Source of the DNA: an uncultured Acetobacteraceae bacterium
Lineage (GTDB): Bacteria > Pseudomonadota > Alphaproteobacteria > Acetobacterales > Acetobacteraceae
Direction: 5' to 3'
Length of the DNA stretch: 64,000 nt
NCBI GenBank assembly: GCA_903877125.1
Contig: CAIRCM010000139.1
Span: forward strand, 1 to 64,000
A model generated the notes under the pieces. It was not told the DNA's origin and ran no database searches. It was given only the letters and a program-made list of their open reading frames with translations. Position 1 is the stretch's first letter, and each line of letters begins with the position of its first letter. This document shows positions 25,835-34,904 of the stretch, in pieces. Made by a program: the position numbers and the translations under genes.

Positions 25835-26068
25835 TCAGCCGATCCCGCGTCCCTTGAGCACTGCCCGGATTTTCGCGACGGAATTCGCCTCGGTCATCTC
25901 CTCGTCGGTCAATTCGATCCCGTAGCTTGTCTCCAGCTCGGTCATCAACATCACCTGCCGCAAACTGTCCCATTTGCGGGTGTTGGTCATGTCCGATGTT
26001 TCCGTCACCTCCGCCGGCGGGATGCCAAGCGTGCCGGCGATCAAAGGCAGCAGGTCGGGAACAGGCAC
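25835..26068 (-). CDS. Acyl carrier protein
   Basis: A 77-residue acyl carrier protein. The phosphopantetheine attachment site is the Ser of KWDSLRQVML, after an amphipathic helix (PDLLPLIAGTLGIPPAEV) and before ELETSYGIELTDEEM. It starts at a GTG with GGAG six bases upstream. It is not beside fatty-acid synthesis genes; the nearest same-strand gene is fkbH, so it is likely the carrier on which a glyceryl unit is assembled. Divergent from the dehydrogenase at 26223. Confidence 0.85.
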   Translation of the reverse strand: MPVPDLLPLIAGTLGIPPAEVTETSDMTNTRKWDSLRQVMLMTELETSYGIELTDEEMTEANSVAKIRAVLKGRGIG

Positions 26069-26222
26069 AGGTGTCTCCGTGGTTGCGTGCGGCTTCGTTA
26101 TGCTTGGCCGCGTTGCCCTAGTCCAGATATGGCGCCAAGACAAAACACAATAGCCAAGCGGGCGCTTTGACAGCAGCCCGACCGGTGGCAAAGACTGGGC
26201 ACGACCTCGGAGATATCAAGAT

Positions 26223-27098
26223 ATGCCCACGTCCATCGATACGATCGGTTTCATTGGCCTCGGCGTCATGGGGGAGCCGATGTGCGGTCACCTCGCCCGC
26301 CGTTCCGGCAAGACCATCCTCGCGCACGACCTCAATCCCGCTCCTTTGGCTCGGCTCGCCGAACACGGCGTGAAAGCGGCCAGCCCGCAAGAACTCGCGG
26401 CGCAATGCCAGGTGATCCTGTTTTCCCTGCCTGACGGCAAGGCGATGCAGGCGGTGGTGGCGGCGTTGGAACCGCATCTGACACCCGGTCAGTGCATCGT
26501 CGATACCAGCACATCCTCGGTTGCCGCGACGCGCGAAATTGGCGCGCGGCTCGAAGCCAAGGGCATCCTGTTCGCCGATGCCCCGGTCGCCCGCACCCGC
26601 GAGGCGGCGGCGAAAGGCGAACTCAGCATCATGGTTGGCGCCTCCGACAGCACCTACGAGCATGTGCGCGCGATCCTGGAGACGATGGGCTCCGACGTCA
26701 GCCATTGCGGCCCGATCGGTTGCGGACAGGTGGTGAAAATCCTGAACAACATGCTGGTCTTCCAGCACACCGCCGCGCTGGCCGAGGCGATCGCACTGGG
26801 ACGGCGCAACGGCGTGCCGGCGGACAAGCTGCTGCCGATCATGTCGATGGGTTCGGGCGACAGTTTTGTCCTTCGCAACCACGGCCTGAAATCGATGGTG
26901 CCGCGGAACTACCCCGAGCGGGCGTTTTCCGTGCGGTATTCGATGAAGGACCTGTCCTACGCTTTGGAAATGGCCGCCGCCGCCGGCATCGACGTCCCGG
27001 CAGCGCAACTGACCATGGAACGCCTGCGTGAGGCGGAAAAACAAGGGCATGGCGACCAATACCATCCCGTCGTGCTGGAGGTCATCGATCCCCAATGA
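26223..27098 (+). CDS. 3-hydroxyisobutyrate dehydrogenase family oxidoreductase
   Basis: A 291-residue NAD(P)-dependent beta-hydroxyacid dehydrogenase. The Rossmann motif is GFIGLGVMGEPMCGHLA, and the substrate-binding region is DAPVARTREAAAKGEL (usually DAPVSGG). The catalytic Lys lies in GQVVKILNNML. Likely substrates are 3-hydroxyisobutyrate, tartronate semialdehyde or related acids; the altered DAPVARTR loop leaves this open. It overlaps the next gene by 4 bp (ATGA). Confidence 0.88.
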   Translation: MPTSIDTIGFIGLGVMGEPMCGHLARRSGKTILAHDLNPAPLARLAEHGVKAASPQELAAQCQVILFSLPDGKAMQAVVAALEPHLTPGQCIVDTSTSSVAATREIGARLEAKGILFADAPVARTREAAAKGELSIMVGASDSTYEHVRAILETMGSDVSHCGPIGCGQVVKILNNMLVFQHTAALAEAIALGRRNGVPADKLLPIMSMGSGDSFVLRNHGLKSMVPRNYPERAFSVRYSMKDLSYALEMAAAAGIDVPAAQLTMERLREAEKQGHGDQYHPVVLEVIDPQ

Positions 27099-28339
27099 GC
27101 ATCTTCCCCAATGCCGCCATCTGGCGGGATGCCTGCGCGTCCGACGCGGTTCTGACCACCTGGGCCGGTCCCTGGAACGCCTGTTTCGCGATTGCCTGCG
27201 ACGGCGAAACCACCGTGTTCGAACTGAAGGACGGCCGTGTCGCCGGTGGCGGGGGGGTGCCGGCCTTTACCCTCGCCGCGCCCGCCGCGATCTGGTCGAA
27301 ATTTCTACAGCCGGTGCCGCCGCGCCATCATCACGGCATCTTCGCGATGATGTACCGGCTGCCGGAATTCACCATCCAGGGCGACCAACTCGCCTTCATG
27401 CAACACGCCCATATCGCGCGCCGGGTGCTGGAGATCGGCAAATGGCTGACGCTGGGCCGGGCATTGCCCGTGCCGGTGTCGTTGCACCCGAGCGAGGGGG
27501 CGAGGGCGGTCCCGGCGGTGACCGGTCGCTACGTGCCGGTGACGGTGCGCGGGGTCACCTACCAGATCTACAGCGAGTCCGCCGGATCGGGACGCGATGT
27601 GCTGTGCATGCACACCGCCGGCGCCGATGGCCGGCAGTTCCACGGGCTGATGGCCGATCCCCGGATCGTCGCCAATCATCGCCTCGTGTCGTTCGACTTG
27701 CCGTGGCACGGCAAATCCCCGCCGCCCGAGGGGGCGATCCAGGGATCCTGGCGGCTCAACACCGATCTTTATGTCGAGCTGATCATGGGCTTCGTCGCCG
27801 CCGCGGGGTTGGACAAGCCGATTGCGCTGGGCGCGTCGATGTCGGGCGAGATCTGCCTGGAACTCGCGCTGCGTCATCCAGACGCGTTCACCGGCATCGT
27901 GGCCTGCGAGGCCTGCGACAAGATCAACCAGCGCCAGACCGTGTGGGCCGCGCATCCGCACGTCAACCAATCGCAGTTCGTGCCGGAATGGATCCGCGCC
28001 CTGAGCGCCCCGCAAAGCCCGGCCGAATATGTCGAGCAGATCGCCTGGCACTACGGCCAGGGCGGCCCACAGGTCTTCTTCGGCGATATCGCCTTCTATT
28101 CCGGGGACTGGGACGCTCGGGACCGTGTCGGGCGGATCGATACCAATCGGTGCCGGCTATTCATGCTGACCGGCGAATACGACTACTCGTGCACGGTGGA
28201 ACTGTCAGAAGCGACGGCGGCGAAAATTCCGGGTGTGCGGTTCCAGGCGATGCAGGGCATCGGCCATTTCCCATTCGCCGAGAACCCCAAGCTTTTCGCC
28301 GAGTACTTGCTGCCGATCCTGACTGAGCTACAAGGCTGA
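27095..28339 (+). CDS. Alpha/beta hydrolase with SCP2-like N-terminal domain
   Basis: A 414-residue protein in two parts. Residues 1 to about 145 resemble a sterol-carrier (SCP2)-like binding domain (TTWAGPWNACFAIACDG, then FTIQGDQLAFMQHAHI). Residues about 150-414 are an alpha/beta hydrolase with VLCMHTAGADGRQF, SFDLPWHGKS, elbow GASMSGEI (Ser nucleophile) and GIGHFPFAENP (His). The N-terminal assignment is tentative. It is translationally coupled to the dehydrogenase, so both probably serve one degradation pathway. Confidence 0.78.
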   Translation: MSIFPNAAIWRDACASDAVLTTWAGPWNACFAIACDGETTVFELKDGRVAGGGGVPAFTLAAPAAIWSKFLQPVPPRHHHGIFAMMYRLPEFTIQGDQLAFMQHAHIARRVLEIGKWLTLGRALPVPVSLHPSEGARAVPAVTGRYVPVTVRGVTYQIYSESAGSGRDVLCMHTAGADGRQFHGLMADPRIVANHRLVSFDLPWHGKSPPPEGAIQGSWRLNTDLYVELIMGFVAAAGLDKPIALGASMSGEICLELALRHPDAFTGIVACEACDKINQRQTVWAAHPHVNQSQFVPEWIRALSAPQSPAEYVEQIAWHYGQGGPQVFFGDIAFYSGDWDARDRVGRIDTNRCRLFMLTGEYDYSCTVELSEATAAKIPGVRFQAMQGIGHFPFAENPKLFAEYLLPILTELQG

Positions 28340-28360
28340 ACCCATTCTAAGGACAAGACG

Positions 28361-28696
28361 ATGATCGAAGACGTGAAGCTTGGCGACGGCGATGAGGCCA
28401 TCGCGGGCATGGAAGTGGCGGTGCACTACACCGGATGGCTGTTCGACGACTCGGCCGCGGACAAGCGCGGGGCAAAATTCGACAGCTCCCGCGATCGGGG
28501 GCAACCGTTCCGCTTCGAACTCGGCGCCGGTCATGTCATCGCCGGATGGGACCAGGGCGTGGCGGGCATGAAGATCGGCGGGCAGCGCACGCTGACGATT
28601 CCGCCGGAACTGGGCTATGGCGCACGCGGCGCGGGCGGGGTGATTCCGCCGAATGCGGTGCTGGTTTTCGACGTGGAACTGCTGGCCGTCGGCTGA
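28361..28696 (+). CDS. FKBP-type peptidyl-prolyl cis-trans isomerase
   Basis: A 111-residue single-domain FKBP that speeds proline isomerisation during folding. Typical stretches are [54 protein letters not shown] and [14 protein letters not shown]. There is no signal peptide, so it is cytoplasmic. It follows the hydrolase gene by 21 bp, and a strong hairpin follows its stop. Confidence 0.95.
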   Translation: MIEDVKLGDGDEAIAGMEVAVHYTGWLFDDSAADKRGAKFDSSRDRGQPFRFELGAGHVIAGWDQGVAGMKIGGQRTLTIPPELGYGARGAGGVIPPNAVLVFDVELLAVG

Positions 28697-28704
28697 TCGC
28701 GTGG

Positions 28705-28729
28705 GAGCCGGGGGGATTTCCCCCGGCTC
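28705..28729. terminator. Hairpin between convergent FKBP and isochorismatase genes
   Basis: GAGCCGGGGG pairs with CCCCCGGCTC (10 bp, perfect) around a short GATTT loop, between two convergent stops. There is no U-tract on either side, so it is a likely but non-canonical bidirectional 3' hairpin. Confidence 0.6.
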
Positions 28730-28740
28730 GCCGCTTCCGG

Positions 28741-29364
28741 TCAGAACTGGATCGTGTCCGACCGGGTCAGCTTGACCACCTCCCCGCCCAATCGCGGTCC
28801 ATTCATCAACTGCCATAACGTGATCTGCTCGGCGTACGCCGATACCCCCGGCACGCAGTCGACCGGCACGATGACGTTAAATTTGCGGAATGCCGCCTCG
28901 CTCGCGGTATAAAGGACGGCGCCGTTGGCCACGGTCCCCGTCGCGATCACCGTCTTGATCCCGTGCGATTTCAGGATTTGTTCGAGGCTGGTACCCAGAA
29001 ATTTGTCTGGCCCGGAGGACACCACGGGTTCTTTGGGTAGCGGCTTCAGCTCCGGATCGATGCTGTTGGCCGCCGTGGTTCCGCCCAGCGAATAGATCAC
29101 CAACATCCCTTTGGCACGGGCATGGGCCAGCAACGCCTTCACCGCGGGGATCGTGGCCTGGCAGCGCGGCCGCTTCGCAGGATCGCAAGGCGGCGTGTTG
29201 AAATCGAGCAGCAGCAGCGCCGTCGTTTTGACGTCCGCGGTGACAGGGCCGACCGCGGGAGGCGGCGGCGTCGTTATGCTCGTCCAATCCGTGACCGCGT
29301 CGGCGGCGTGGGCGGAGGCACCGAGCAGAAGGCCGAAGGTCAGCGTCAGGATACTCAGTTTCAT
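28741..29364 (-). CDS. Secreted isochorismatase-like hydrolase lacking catalytic Cys
   Basis: A 207-residue protein with a signal peptide (LTLTFGLLLGASAHA, cleavage near residue 20) and an isochorismatase-like fold. Asp54 (LLLDFNTPPC) and Lys121 (DKFLGTSLEQ) of the usual Asp-Lys-Cys triad are present. At the Cys position (usually TG..T..CV) the sequence is TGTVANGAVLYT, giving Ala149. Cysteine-type amidohydrolase activity is therefore unlikely; PhzD-type relatives also lack this Cys. Export to the periplasm is unusual for the family. It is the first-listed of several minus-strand genes but separated from the Nudix gene by only 27 bp. Confidence 0.82.
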   Translation of the reverse strand: MKLSILTLTFGLLLGASAHAADAVTDWTSITTPPPPAVGPVTADVKTTALLLLDFNTPPCDPAKRPRCQATIPAVKALLAHARAKGMLVIYSLGGTTAANSIDPELKPLPKEPVVSSGPDKFLGTSLEQILKSHGIKTVIATGTVANGAVLYTASEAAFRKFNVIVPVDCVPGVSAYAEQITLWQLMNGPRLGGEVVKLTRSDTIQF

Positions 29365-29391
29365 GGCGGTTTCTTGATGGTTCTTGGTGGA

Positions 29392-30162
29392 TTATGACGC
29401 GGGAGGCAGGTCGACGATGAATTCGCCGCCGCCGTAGCCGGCCTCGACCGGGATCAGCAATTTGCGGCGGGTATCATCGATTTTCGTCGAACGCGGCAGC
29501 ACGGTCACCACGGTCGAGGCGCGGGTTGCCCGCATCGCATCGGCCACCGTCGCGAAGCGCGACAGCTTGGCCAGATTCATCTGGGTGGCGAACACCAGCT
29601 TGTATCGGCCTTCCTCTGTCCCGGTCAGGGCGTCCCGCGGAGAAATCCAGATCGAATCGACCGATTCGTGGCCGTCGTGCACGGCCACATGGGCGGCCGG
29701 TGCCTCGGCCAGGAAGAAATGGGTGTCGTATCGTTTTGGCTGATTGGCCGGGGTGATCCAATGCGCGTAGTGCACCAGCAGATCCGTCGCCGGAGCCAGG
29801 GCGTGCGCGTCCAGGATCGTGCCGAATTCGACCGAACCGGCGTTCAGGGCGGCGCGGTGTTCGTTCTCCACGCGCAGCAACGCCGCGGCGTCGATGATAT
29901 CGGCCGAGCCCTGGGCGCGTGCCAGCAGCACGCCGCATTCCTCGAAGGTTTCCCGGATCGCGGCCAACTGGAAGGCCGTGCCGCCGAGGCGGTCGGCCAG
30001 AACCTGATCGCTGTCCTCGACCCGGCCGCCGGGAAACACCAGCGCGCCGGAGGCGAAATCGATCGCGTGGTGGCGGACCACCATGAACACCTCCAACCCC
30101 TTCGGCCCGTCCCTGAGCAGAAGGATGGTTGCCGCCGGTCGTGCCACTGCCTCGGTCGCCAT
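29392..30162 (-). CDS. NUDIX hydrolase
   Basis: A 256-residue Nudix hydrolase. The Nudix box is split by an insertion: GGRVEDSDQ is followed later by AIRETFEECGVLLA, which supplies the conserved REXXEE metal-binding helix. The longer-than-usual body resembles the NUDT7/19 (CoA-diphosphatase-like) group, with LVFPGGRVED and WITPANQPKRYDTHFF. The ATG at 30162 starts the protein just before the first strand (ATILLLRDG). It lies 38 bp downstream of glpD. Confidence 0.85.
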   Translation of the reverse strand: MATEAVARPAATILLLRDGPKGLEVFMVVRHHAIDFASGALVFPGGRVEDSDQVLADRLGGTAFQLAAIRETFEECGVLLARAQGSADIIDAAALLRVENEHRAALNAGSVEFGTILDAHALAPATDLLVHYAHWITPANQPKRYDTHFFLAEAPAAHVAVHDGHESVDSIWISPRDALTGTEEGRYKLVFATQMNLAKLSRFATVADAMRATRASTVVTVLPRSTKIDDTRRKLLIPVEAGYGGGEFIVDLPPAS

Positions 30163-30200
30163 GTTCGTTCCATGTCCTTGCGAAATTCGCCGCCAGGGTA

Positions 30201-31607
30201 TCAGTGCGCCAGGTAGCGGGCCAGGGCTGCCGTTTGGTCCGGGGTGAAGCGGAGGCCCAGCTTGCCGCGGCGCCACAGAATATCCTCGGCGGTGCGGGCG
30301 AATTCATTGCCGACGAGCCAGTCGACCTCGCGTTCGGTAAGCCCGGCGCCGAGGTCCCTGCCCCCGACCACCGCATGCGCTTCGGTGCCGTAGGCATGCG
30401 CCAGCCGGTGTGCGGAGGCCGGCGGCAGGCTGGGCAGCAACGCATCGATCCCGTCCCAGGGAAAATCGCCACCCGGCAGGGTCGCGCCGGCGGTCCAGGG
30501 GCCGGGCATGCCGGGAAAGAAGGGGGCGAGGCGCACCATCGCGGCCTCCGCGAGGCGGCGAAACGTCGTGATCTTACCACCGAACACTGACAGAACCGGT
30601 GGGGTGCCGGTCAGCTCCAGCACATAATCGCGTGTGGTTTCCTGCGCTTTGGATGCCCCGTCGTCGCGCAGCGGACGGACTCCGGCGAAGCGCCAGACGA
30701 TTGCGTCCGCGGTCACGGGGCGCTTGAAATAGGCGCTGACGGCGTCGAGCAGATAAGTCTCCTCGGCGTTGGAGATGGCTACGGTGGCCGGATCGCCGGT
30801 GTAGTCTTCGTCGGTGGTGCCGATGAGGGTGAAATCCTGCTGGTAGGGAATGGCGAAACAGACTCTGCCGTCGGCGTTTTGAAAGATGAAGGCCTTGTCG
30901 CCGTCGAACAGTTTATGGGTGACGATGTGGCTGCCTTTGACCATCCGGATGCGGTTGGGTGCGTTTTGCGCCACGACCGCGCCCAGAACTTCCGACACCC
31001 AAGGACCGGCGGCGTTGACCAGCACCCGGGCATGTTCCTGCCGCCCCCCTTCCAGCGTCAGCACCCATCCCCCGTCCATCGGCCGGGCGGCTGCGCAACG
31101 GGCGCGCGTGCGGATGTCGGCGCCTCGCAAGGCGGCGTCGCGCGCGGTCAGCGCGACCAGACGCGCGTCGTCGACCCAGCAATCGGAATATTCGAAGCCT
31201 CTGGTGTAGCTCGGTTTCAGCACGGGGTCGTTGGCCAGATCGCGCGTGCGCGTCGGCGGCAACAGCTTTCGGCCGCCGAGATGGTCGTAAAGAAACAGCC
31301 CGGTCCGGATCATCCACCAGGGCCGCAGTCCCGCGTGATGCGGCAGGACGAACCGCATCGGACGCACCAGATGCGGTGCCGCCTGAAGCAGGATTTCGCG
31401 TTCGCTCAGCGCCTCCCGCACCAGGCGGAATTCGTAATATTCGAGGTAGCGCAGGCCGCCATGGATGAGCTTGGTCGAGGCCGACGACGTCGCCCCGGCC
31501 AGATCGGCCTGTTCCAGCAACAGAACTTTCAACCCACGCCCGGCGGCGTCGCGTGCGATCCCGGCGCCGTTGATCCCGCCGCCGATGACCGCGAGATCGA
31601 AGGTCAC
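30201..31607 (-). CDS. glpD: Glycerol-3-phosphate dehydrogenase, aerobic (FAD)
   Basis: A 468-residue membrane-associated flavoprotein oxidising glycerol-3-phosphate to dihydroxyacetone phosphate and passing electrons to quinone. The FAD motif is GGGINGAGIARDAAGRG near residue 9, followed by SSASTKLIHGGLRYLE and the C-terminal VFGGKITTFRRLAE. It starts at a GTG that overlaps the stop of the upstream CBS-BON gene (GTGA). The length is slightly short for GlpD. No glpK or glpF is present in the window. Confidence 0.92.
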   Translation of the reverse strand: MTFDLAVIGGGINGAGIARDAAGRGLKVLLLEQADLAGATSSASTKLIHGGLRYLEYYEFRLVREALSEREILLQAAPHLVRPMRFVLPHHAGLRPWWMIRTGLFLYDHLGGRKLLPPTRTRDLANDPVLKPSYTRGFEYSDCWVDDARLVALTARDAALRGADIRTRARCAAARPMDGGWVLTLEGGRQEHARVLVNAAGPWVSEVLGAVVAQNAPNRIRMVKGSHIVTHKLFDGDKAFIFQNADGRVCFAIPYQQDFTLIGTTDEDYTGDPATVAISNAEETYLLDAVSAYFKRPVTADAIVWRFAGVRPLRDDGASKAQETTRDYVLELTGTPPVLSVFGGKITTFRRLAEAAMVRLAPFFPGMPGPWTAGATLPGGDFPWDGIDALLPSLPPASAHRLAHAYGTEAHAVVGGRDLGAGLTEREVDWLVGNEFARTAEDILWRRGKLGLRFTPDQTAALARYLAH

Positions 31608-32317
31608 GGCGCGTCGTCGGGGGACTCGATCACCGTGCCGCTGTAGGGCTCGATATAAACCAGATGGTCGTGGACCTTTTTCACTCCGGGCGTGTTTTCG
31701 ACGACGACGCAGATCGCGCGGCGTTCGCTGTCGTCTGTGATGGTACCCCAGACGTCGGCGACACCGGCCGCCACCGTCACGTTCAGCGACGTGACGGGTG
31801 CCCAGGGTTGCTTTTCCAGTGCATCGAGAATGGCGGTACGGATTGCCCGGTCGTCGCCGGCGATCGGTGTTTTGCGGATATGGCCGATCAGTGCCCGCAC
31901 CAGATCGGAACGGCTGACAACGCCGATCACCCGCTGGTTTTCCACCACCGGGACACGCTTGATACCCTGCCGTTCCATCGTCGCGACGACCTCTTCCAGC
32001 GGGGCATCCGAATTCACGGCGGTGACCTCCACGGTCATGACGTCGCGGACATGGCGGCCAAACGTATGCGTGAAATCCGCTGCCTGCCGCCCTGGCGAGA
32101 CCAGCAGGCGCAGCCACCATGACCGGTGCCGCTGCGTGCCGAGTTCGTCGCGGCGCAGCAAATCGCCCTCGGTCACCACACCGGCGAGTTCGCCTTTGGC
32201 ATCGACCACGAACAGGCCGGAAATTGCGCGGGCGAGCATGGTTTTCGCGGCTTCTTCCACCGTCGCATCCGGCGAGATGGAGATCACATTGCGGGTCATG
32301 ACATCGGCGACGATCAT
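31604..32317 (-). CDS. CBS-pair and BON domain protein
   Basis: A 237-residue protein with two CBS motifs (VADVMTRNVISISPDATVEEAA near residue 2, and VRDVMTVEVTAVNSDAPLEEV near 90) and a C-terminal BON domain (about 160-225, VTSLNVTVAAGVADVWGTITDD). CBS pairs bind adenosine nucleotides and sense energy state; BON domains often bind membranes or phospholipid. It is translationally coupled to glpD, which suggests a link between energy sensing and glycerol-3-phosphate oxidation. Confidence 0.88.
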   Translation of the reverse strand: MIVADVMTRNVISISPDATVEEAAKTMLARAISGLFVVDAKGELAGVVTEGDLLRRDELGTQRHRSWWLRLLVSPGRQAADFTHTFGRHVRDVMTVEVTAVNSDAPLEEVVATMERQGIKRVPVVENQRVIGVVSRSDLVRALIGHIRKTPIAGDDRAIRTAILDALEKQPWAPVTSLNVTVAAGVADVWGTITDDSERRAICVVVENTPGVKKVHDHLVYIEPYSGTVIESPDDAP

Positions 32318-32365
32318 GGATTTAGTCCCTTATTTCGGATGAAACGGCAGTTTCACCGTCATTGA

Positions 32366-33745
32366 TTAAACCACGGTGGGGGCCGGCAAGCCACCGGCGA
32401 GGCGCAGCAATTCCCGCACCCCTGCCGCGTCCTGCCGGTCGAGCGTATTCCCAATAGCGACGGTTTTATCGACGGCGGCTGGCGGCAGAGCGGTGGCGAG
32501 GCAGTCGCGTACCTTGATTTCGTGTTCCTCCGATGAGATCGGGGGGGTGCCCCAGGATCCGCGCGGCCGATCGCAGCGAGCATTGACGATGCGGCTGTCT
32601 TCGAGCACGACCTCCAATTCGACATAACGGCCGGCGTTATAAAGCGTTGTCATCGTCGGCGACATCGTCAGCGCGATCTTCGGCAGCAGCGTTTGCATAT
32701 CGGGACGGTGCAAGCGCGCATCGGTGAAGCTGGCAAGGCCGACATGGCCATCGAGCAGGGCTGCCGCGACGGTGTATTGCATGCTGAATTTGCCCTCCAA
32801 CCCGGTCGCGGGCATTGGCCGGTCGGCGGAAGGCACGGCGGCCGAGAGCATTTTTACCGCCGCGATCGCACTGGTATCCGGAATGTCCGCGCGTGCTTCC
32901 AAAGCGGCGGCGATCCCGTAGTGCGTGGTGAATTTGGCTGGAAATATCTTGATCGCGAAACCGGGATCGACGATCCGATACGGTGGGCCAAACCGCAGCA
33001 GCATCGCGGCGTCGAAGCCGGGCGGCAGAAAAGCGCCGGTGAAGCCCTGCTTCGCCTCGAACAGGTTCTGGTTGCCGGTGAAGCCCCGTTCGGCGAGCAA
33101 TGCCGCTTCGAGACCGAGGGCAGCGGCATAACCGCAATGGGTGGATTTGGTCATCGTGCCGACATTGGCGAACAGGCCGCCGCAGCGCGATGACGCGATG
33201 CCCAGGGCATGGGCGATCCGGTCCGCGTCCAAACCCATCAGGTGCGACGCGGCCACGGCGGCGCCGAGCGGGCCGACCACGCCGGGCGGGTGGAATTTGT
33301 GTTCCCCGGAGGGAACATGGCCGGATGCCTGCCGGATCCAGCCCTGGATTTCGATGCCGAGGACCAGCGCCGTCAGTATGTCCAGACCGCTGGCGCCGCG
33401 TTCCTCGGCCAGCGGCAGAATGGCCGACAGAACGGGCGACAACGCGTGAGTCGACGGGATCCACATCGGCTCGAAATCCAGAACGTGCATGGATACGCCG
33501 TTAAGCAGTGCCGCCGATACCGTACCCAGGCGGATGCCCAGGCCCAAAACGGTGGCAACGGGCCGGGATCCTTGATCGAGCAGATGCCCGGCCAGGATGT
33601 CGACCACCGGTTCGGTGCGGGCGCCCGCGACGGCAACGGCGAGACCATCCAACACCAGCATGCGTGCCGCGCGCAGCGCGACATCGCCGATATCGGCTGG
33701 GCGGGTTGTCGCGATCCGGCGACACAGCTCCGCGGTGACGGTCAT
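32366..33745 (-). CDS. MmgE/PrpD family protein
   Basis: A 459-residue protein of the MmgE/PrpD fold (2-methylcitrate dehydratase-related, iron-free). Marks are ARMLVLDGLAVAVAGA, MHVLDFEPMW, LGIEIQGWIRQASG, GVVGPLGAAVAASHLMGLD and KIFPAKFTTHYGIAAALEAR. No methylcitrate cycle genes are close, so a dehydratase or isomerase of another pathway is likely. It overlaps the frameshifted LLM oxidoreductase by 4 bp and is the last gene of the operon starting at the NIPSNAP gene (36504). Confidence 0.87.
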   Translation of the reverse strand: MTVTAELCRRIATTRPADIGDVALRAARMLVLDGLAVAVAGARTEPVVDILAGHLLDQGSRPVATVLGLGIRLGTVSAALLNGVSMHVLDFEPMWIPSTHALSPVLSAILPLAEERGASGLDILTALVLGIEIQGWIRQASGHVPSGEHKFHPPGVVGPLGAAVAASHLMGLDADRIAHALGIASSRCGGLFANVGTMTKSTHCGYAAALGLEAALLAERGFTGNQNLFEAKQGFTGAFLPPGFDAAMLLRFGPPYRIVDPGFAIKIFPAKFTTHYGIAAALEARADIPDTSAIAAVKMLSAAVPSADRPMPATGLEGKFSMQYTVAAALLDGHVGLASFTDARLHRPDMQTLLPKIALTMSPTMTTLYNAGRYVELEVVLEDSRIVNARCDRPRGSWGTPPISSEEHEIKVRDCLATALPPAAVDKTVAIGNTLDRQDAAGVRELLRLAGGLPAPTVV

Positions 33746-34883
33746 GCGGGTGCGAACAGGCGGTCCTCGGACGCGGTGCTTTTACCGACGAAGGGATCGA
33801 TCTGGCCTTGGAACGCCGCATCCTTTTGCAGCACCGGCACCACTTTATCGGCGAACAGACGCATGTTCAGTTCGGCGAGATGGTGCGGCATGCTGCCGAA
33901 GGAGAATTCCGTGACGAAATGGTCCATTCCGGTCAGGCGGCGCAGTTCCCCGATTTGCTGGATGCAGTCGTCGGGCGTACCGACCACCTGGATGCTGACA
34001 TAGAAATCCGTTGCCTTGTCGCGGAACGTCGCGTCCTTCATTTTGGTGTAGGTCTTCGCGAGTTTGCCGTACGATTCATATCCCTTCACGTTCGACAGAT
34101 GCCCATCGGCGAAGTGATAGTGGTTGTCGATGGAATCCCATTTTTCGCCGAGGTATCGCATGGCCCAGTCCCGCGCCTCGGCCCGGGTCGGGGCGCAGGC
34201 GACGTTGCTGAGAATGATTGGGGGGCGAGGTTTGTGGCCGACGCTGGCGGCGATTTCGCGATAGCGGAACACATCCTCGGCCGCCTTGGCCCATTCGTTC
34301 TGCATTACGATGAGCATGCCGAAGCCCAGCTTGGCCATGATTTCGGAGGATTCGGGGCTGACCGACGATGCATAGAACCGGCGTTCGGGATGCGAGATCG
34401 GCCGGGGCCGGATGGCCATTTCCGGAATTTTGTAGAACTCGCCTTGCCAGTCGAAACGCTCGTTCGAGAGGGCTTTCACGATCAGTTGCGCCGATTCGAC
34501 GAAGCGGGGGCGGGCTTCCTCCATGGGGATGCGGAATCCCTCATATTCGACGCTGGCGGCACCGCGGCCAAATCCCATCAGGGTTCGCCCGCCACTCATG
34601 ACATCGAGCAGCGCGATCTGTTCGGCGACCCGGATCGGATCATGCCAGGGGAGAACGATCACGCAGGTGCCCAGGGTGATTTTGCTGGTCCGGCCGGCAT
34701 AGTAGCTGAGCATCTGCAGCAGCGAGGGCGACATCGAGTAGCCGGTGAAATGATGTTCCAACGCGAACAGTGAATCGAAGCCAACGGTTCGGCGAGGTCG
34801 CCCAACTGCATGTGTTCGTTGTAGAGCGCGACGTCCGGACGACCGGGTTGCGCGAGAATGCTGAGAGCGGTTCCGACTTTCAT
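33742..34883 (-). pseudogene. LLM flavin-dependent oxidoreductase, single-base frameshift near codon 33
   Basis: The N-terminus (MKVGTALSILAQPGRPDVAL, then HMQLGDLAE) is encoded from 34883 in one frame. The family continues as VGFDSLFALEHHFTGYSMSP in another frame from about 34785. One inserted base near 34786-34790 would join them into a 380-residue LLM oxidoreductase with LSYYAGRTSKITLGTCVIVLP-type and VAEQIALLDVMSGGRTLMGF regions. Either the gene is a pseudogene or one base was lost in sequencing. Downstream coupling to MmgE/PrpD is intact, and no other defect is visible, so recent loss or sequence error is favoured. Within the operon it would act after the LigB-like enzyme. Confidence 0.83.
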
Positions 34884-34904
34884 GACCGATCCTTGTTGGT
34901 AGTG

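Noticed and set aside
21394-28703. TGATCGCGTG at two gene ends (21394 and 28694), matching the start of the 46-bp repeat
   Set aside because: In both cases the first three bases are the stop codon, and the remaining element is absent; short matches are expected by chance.
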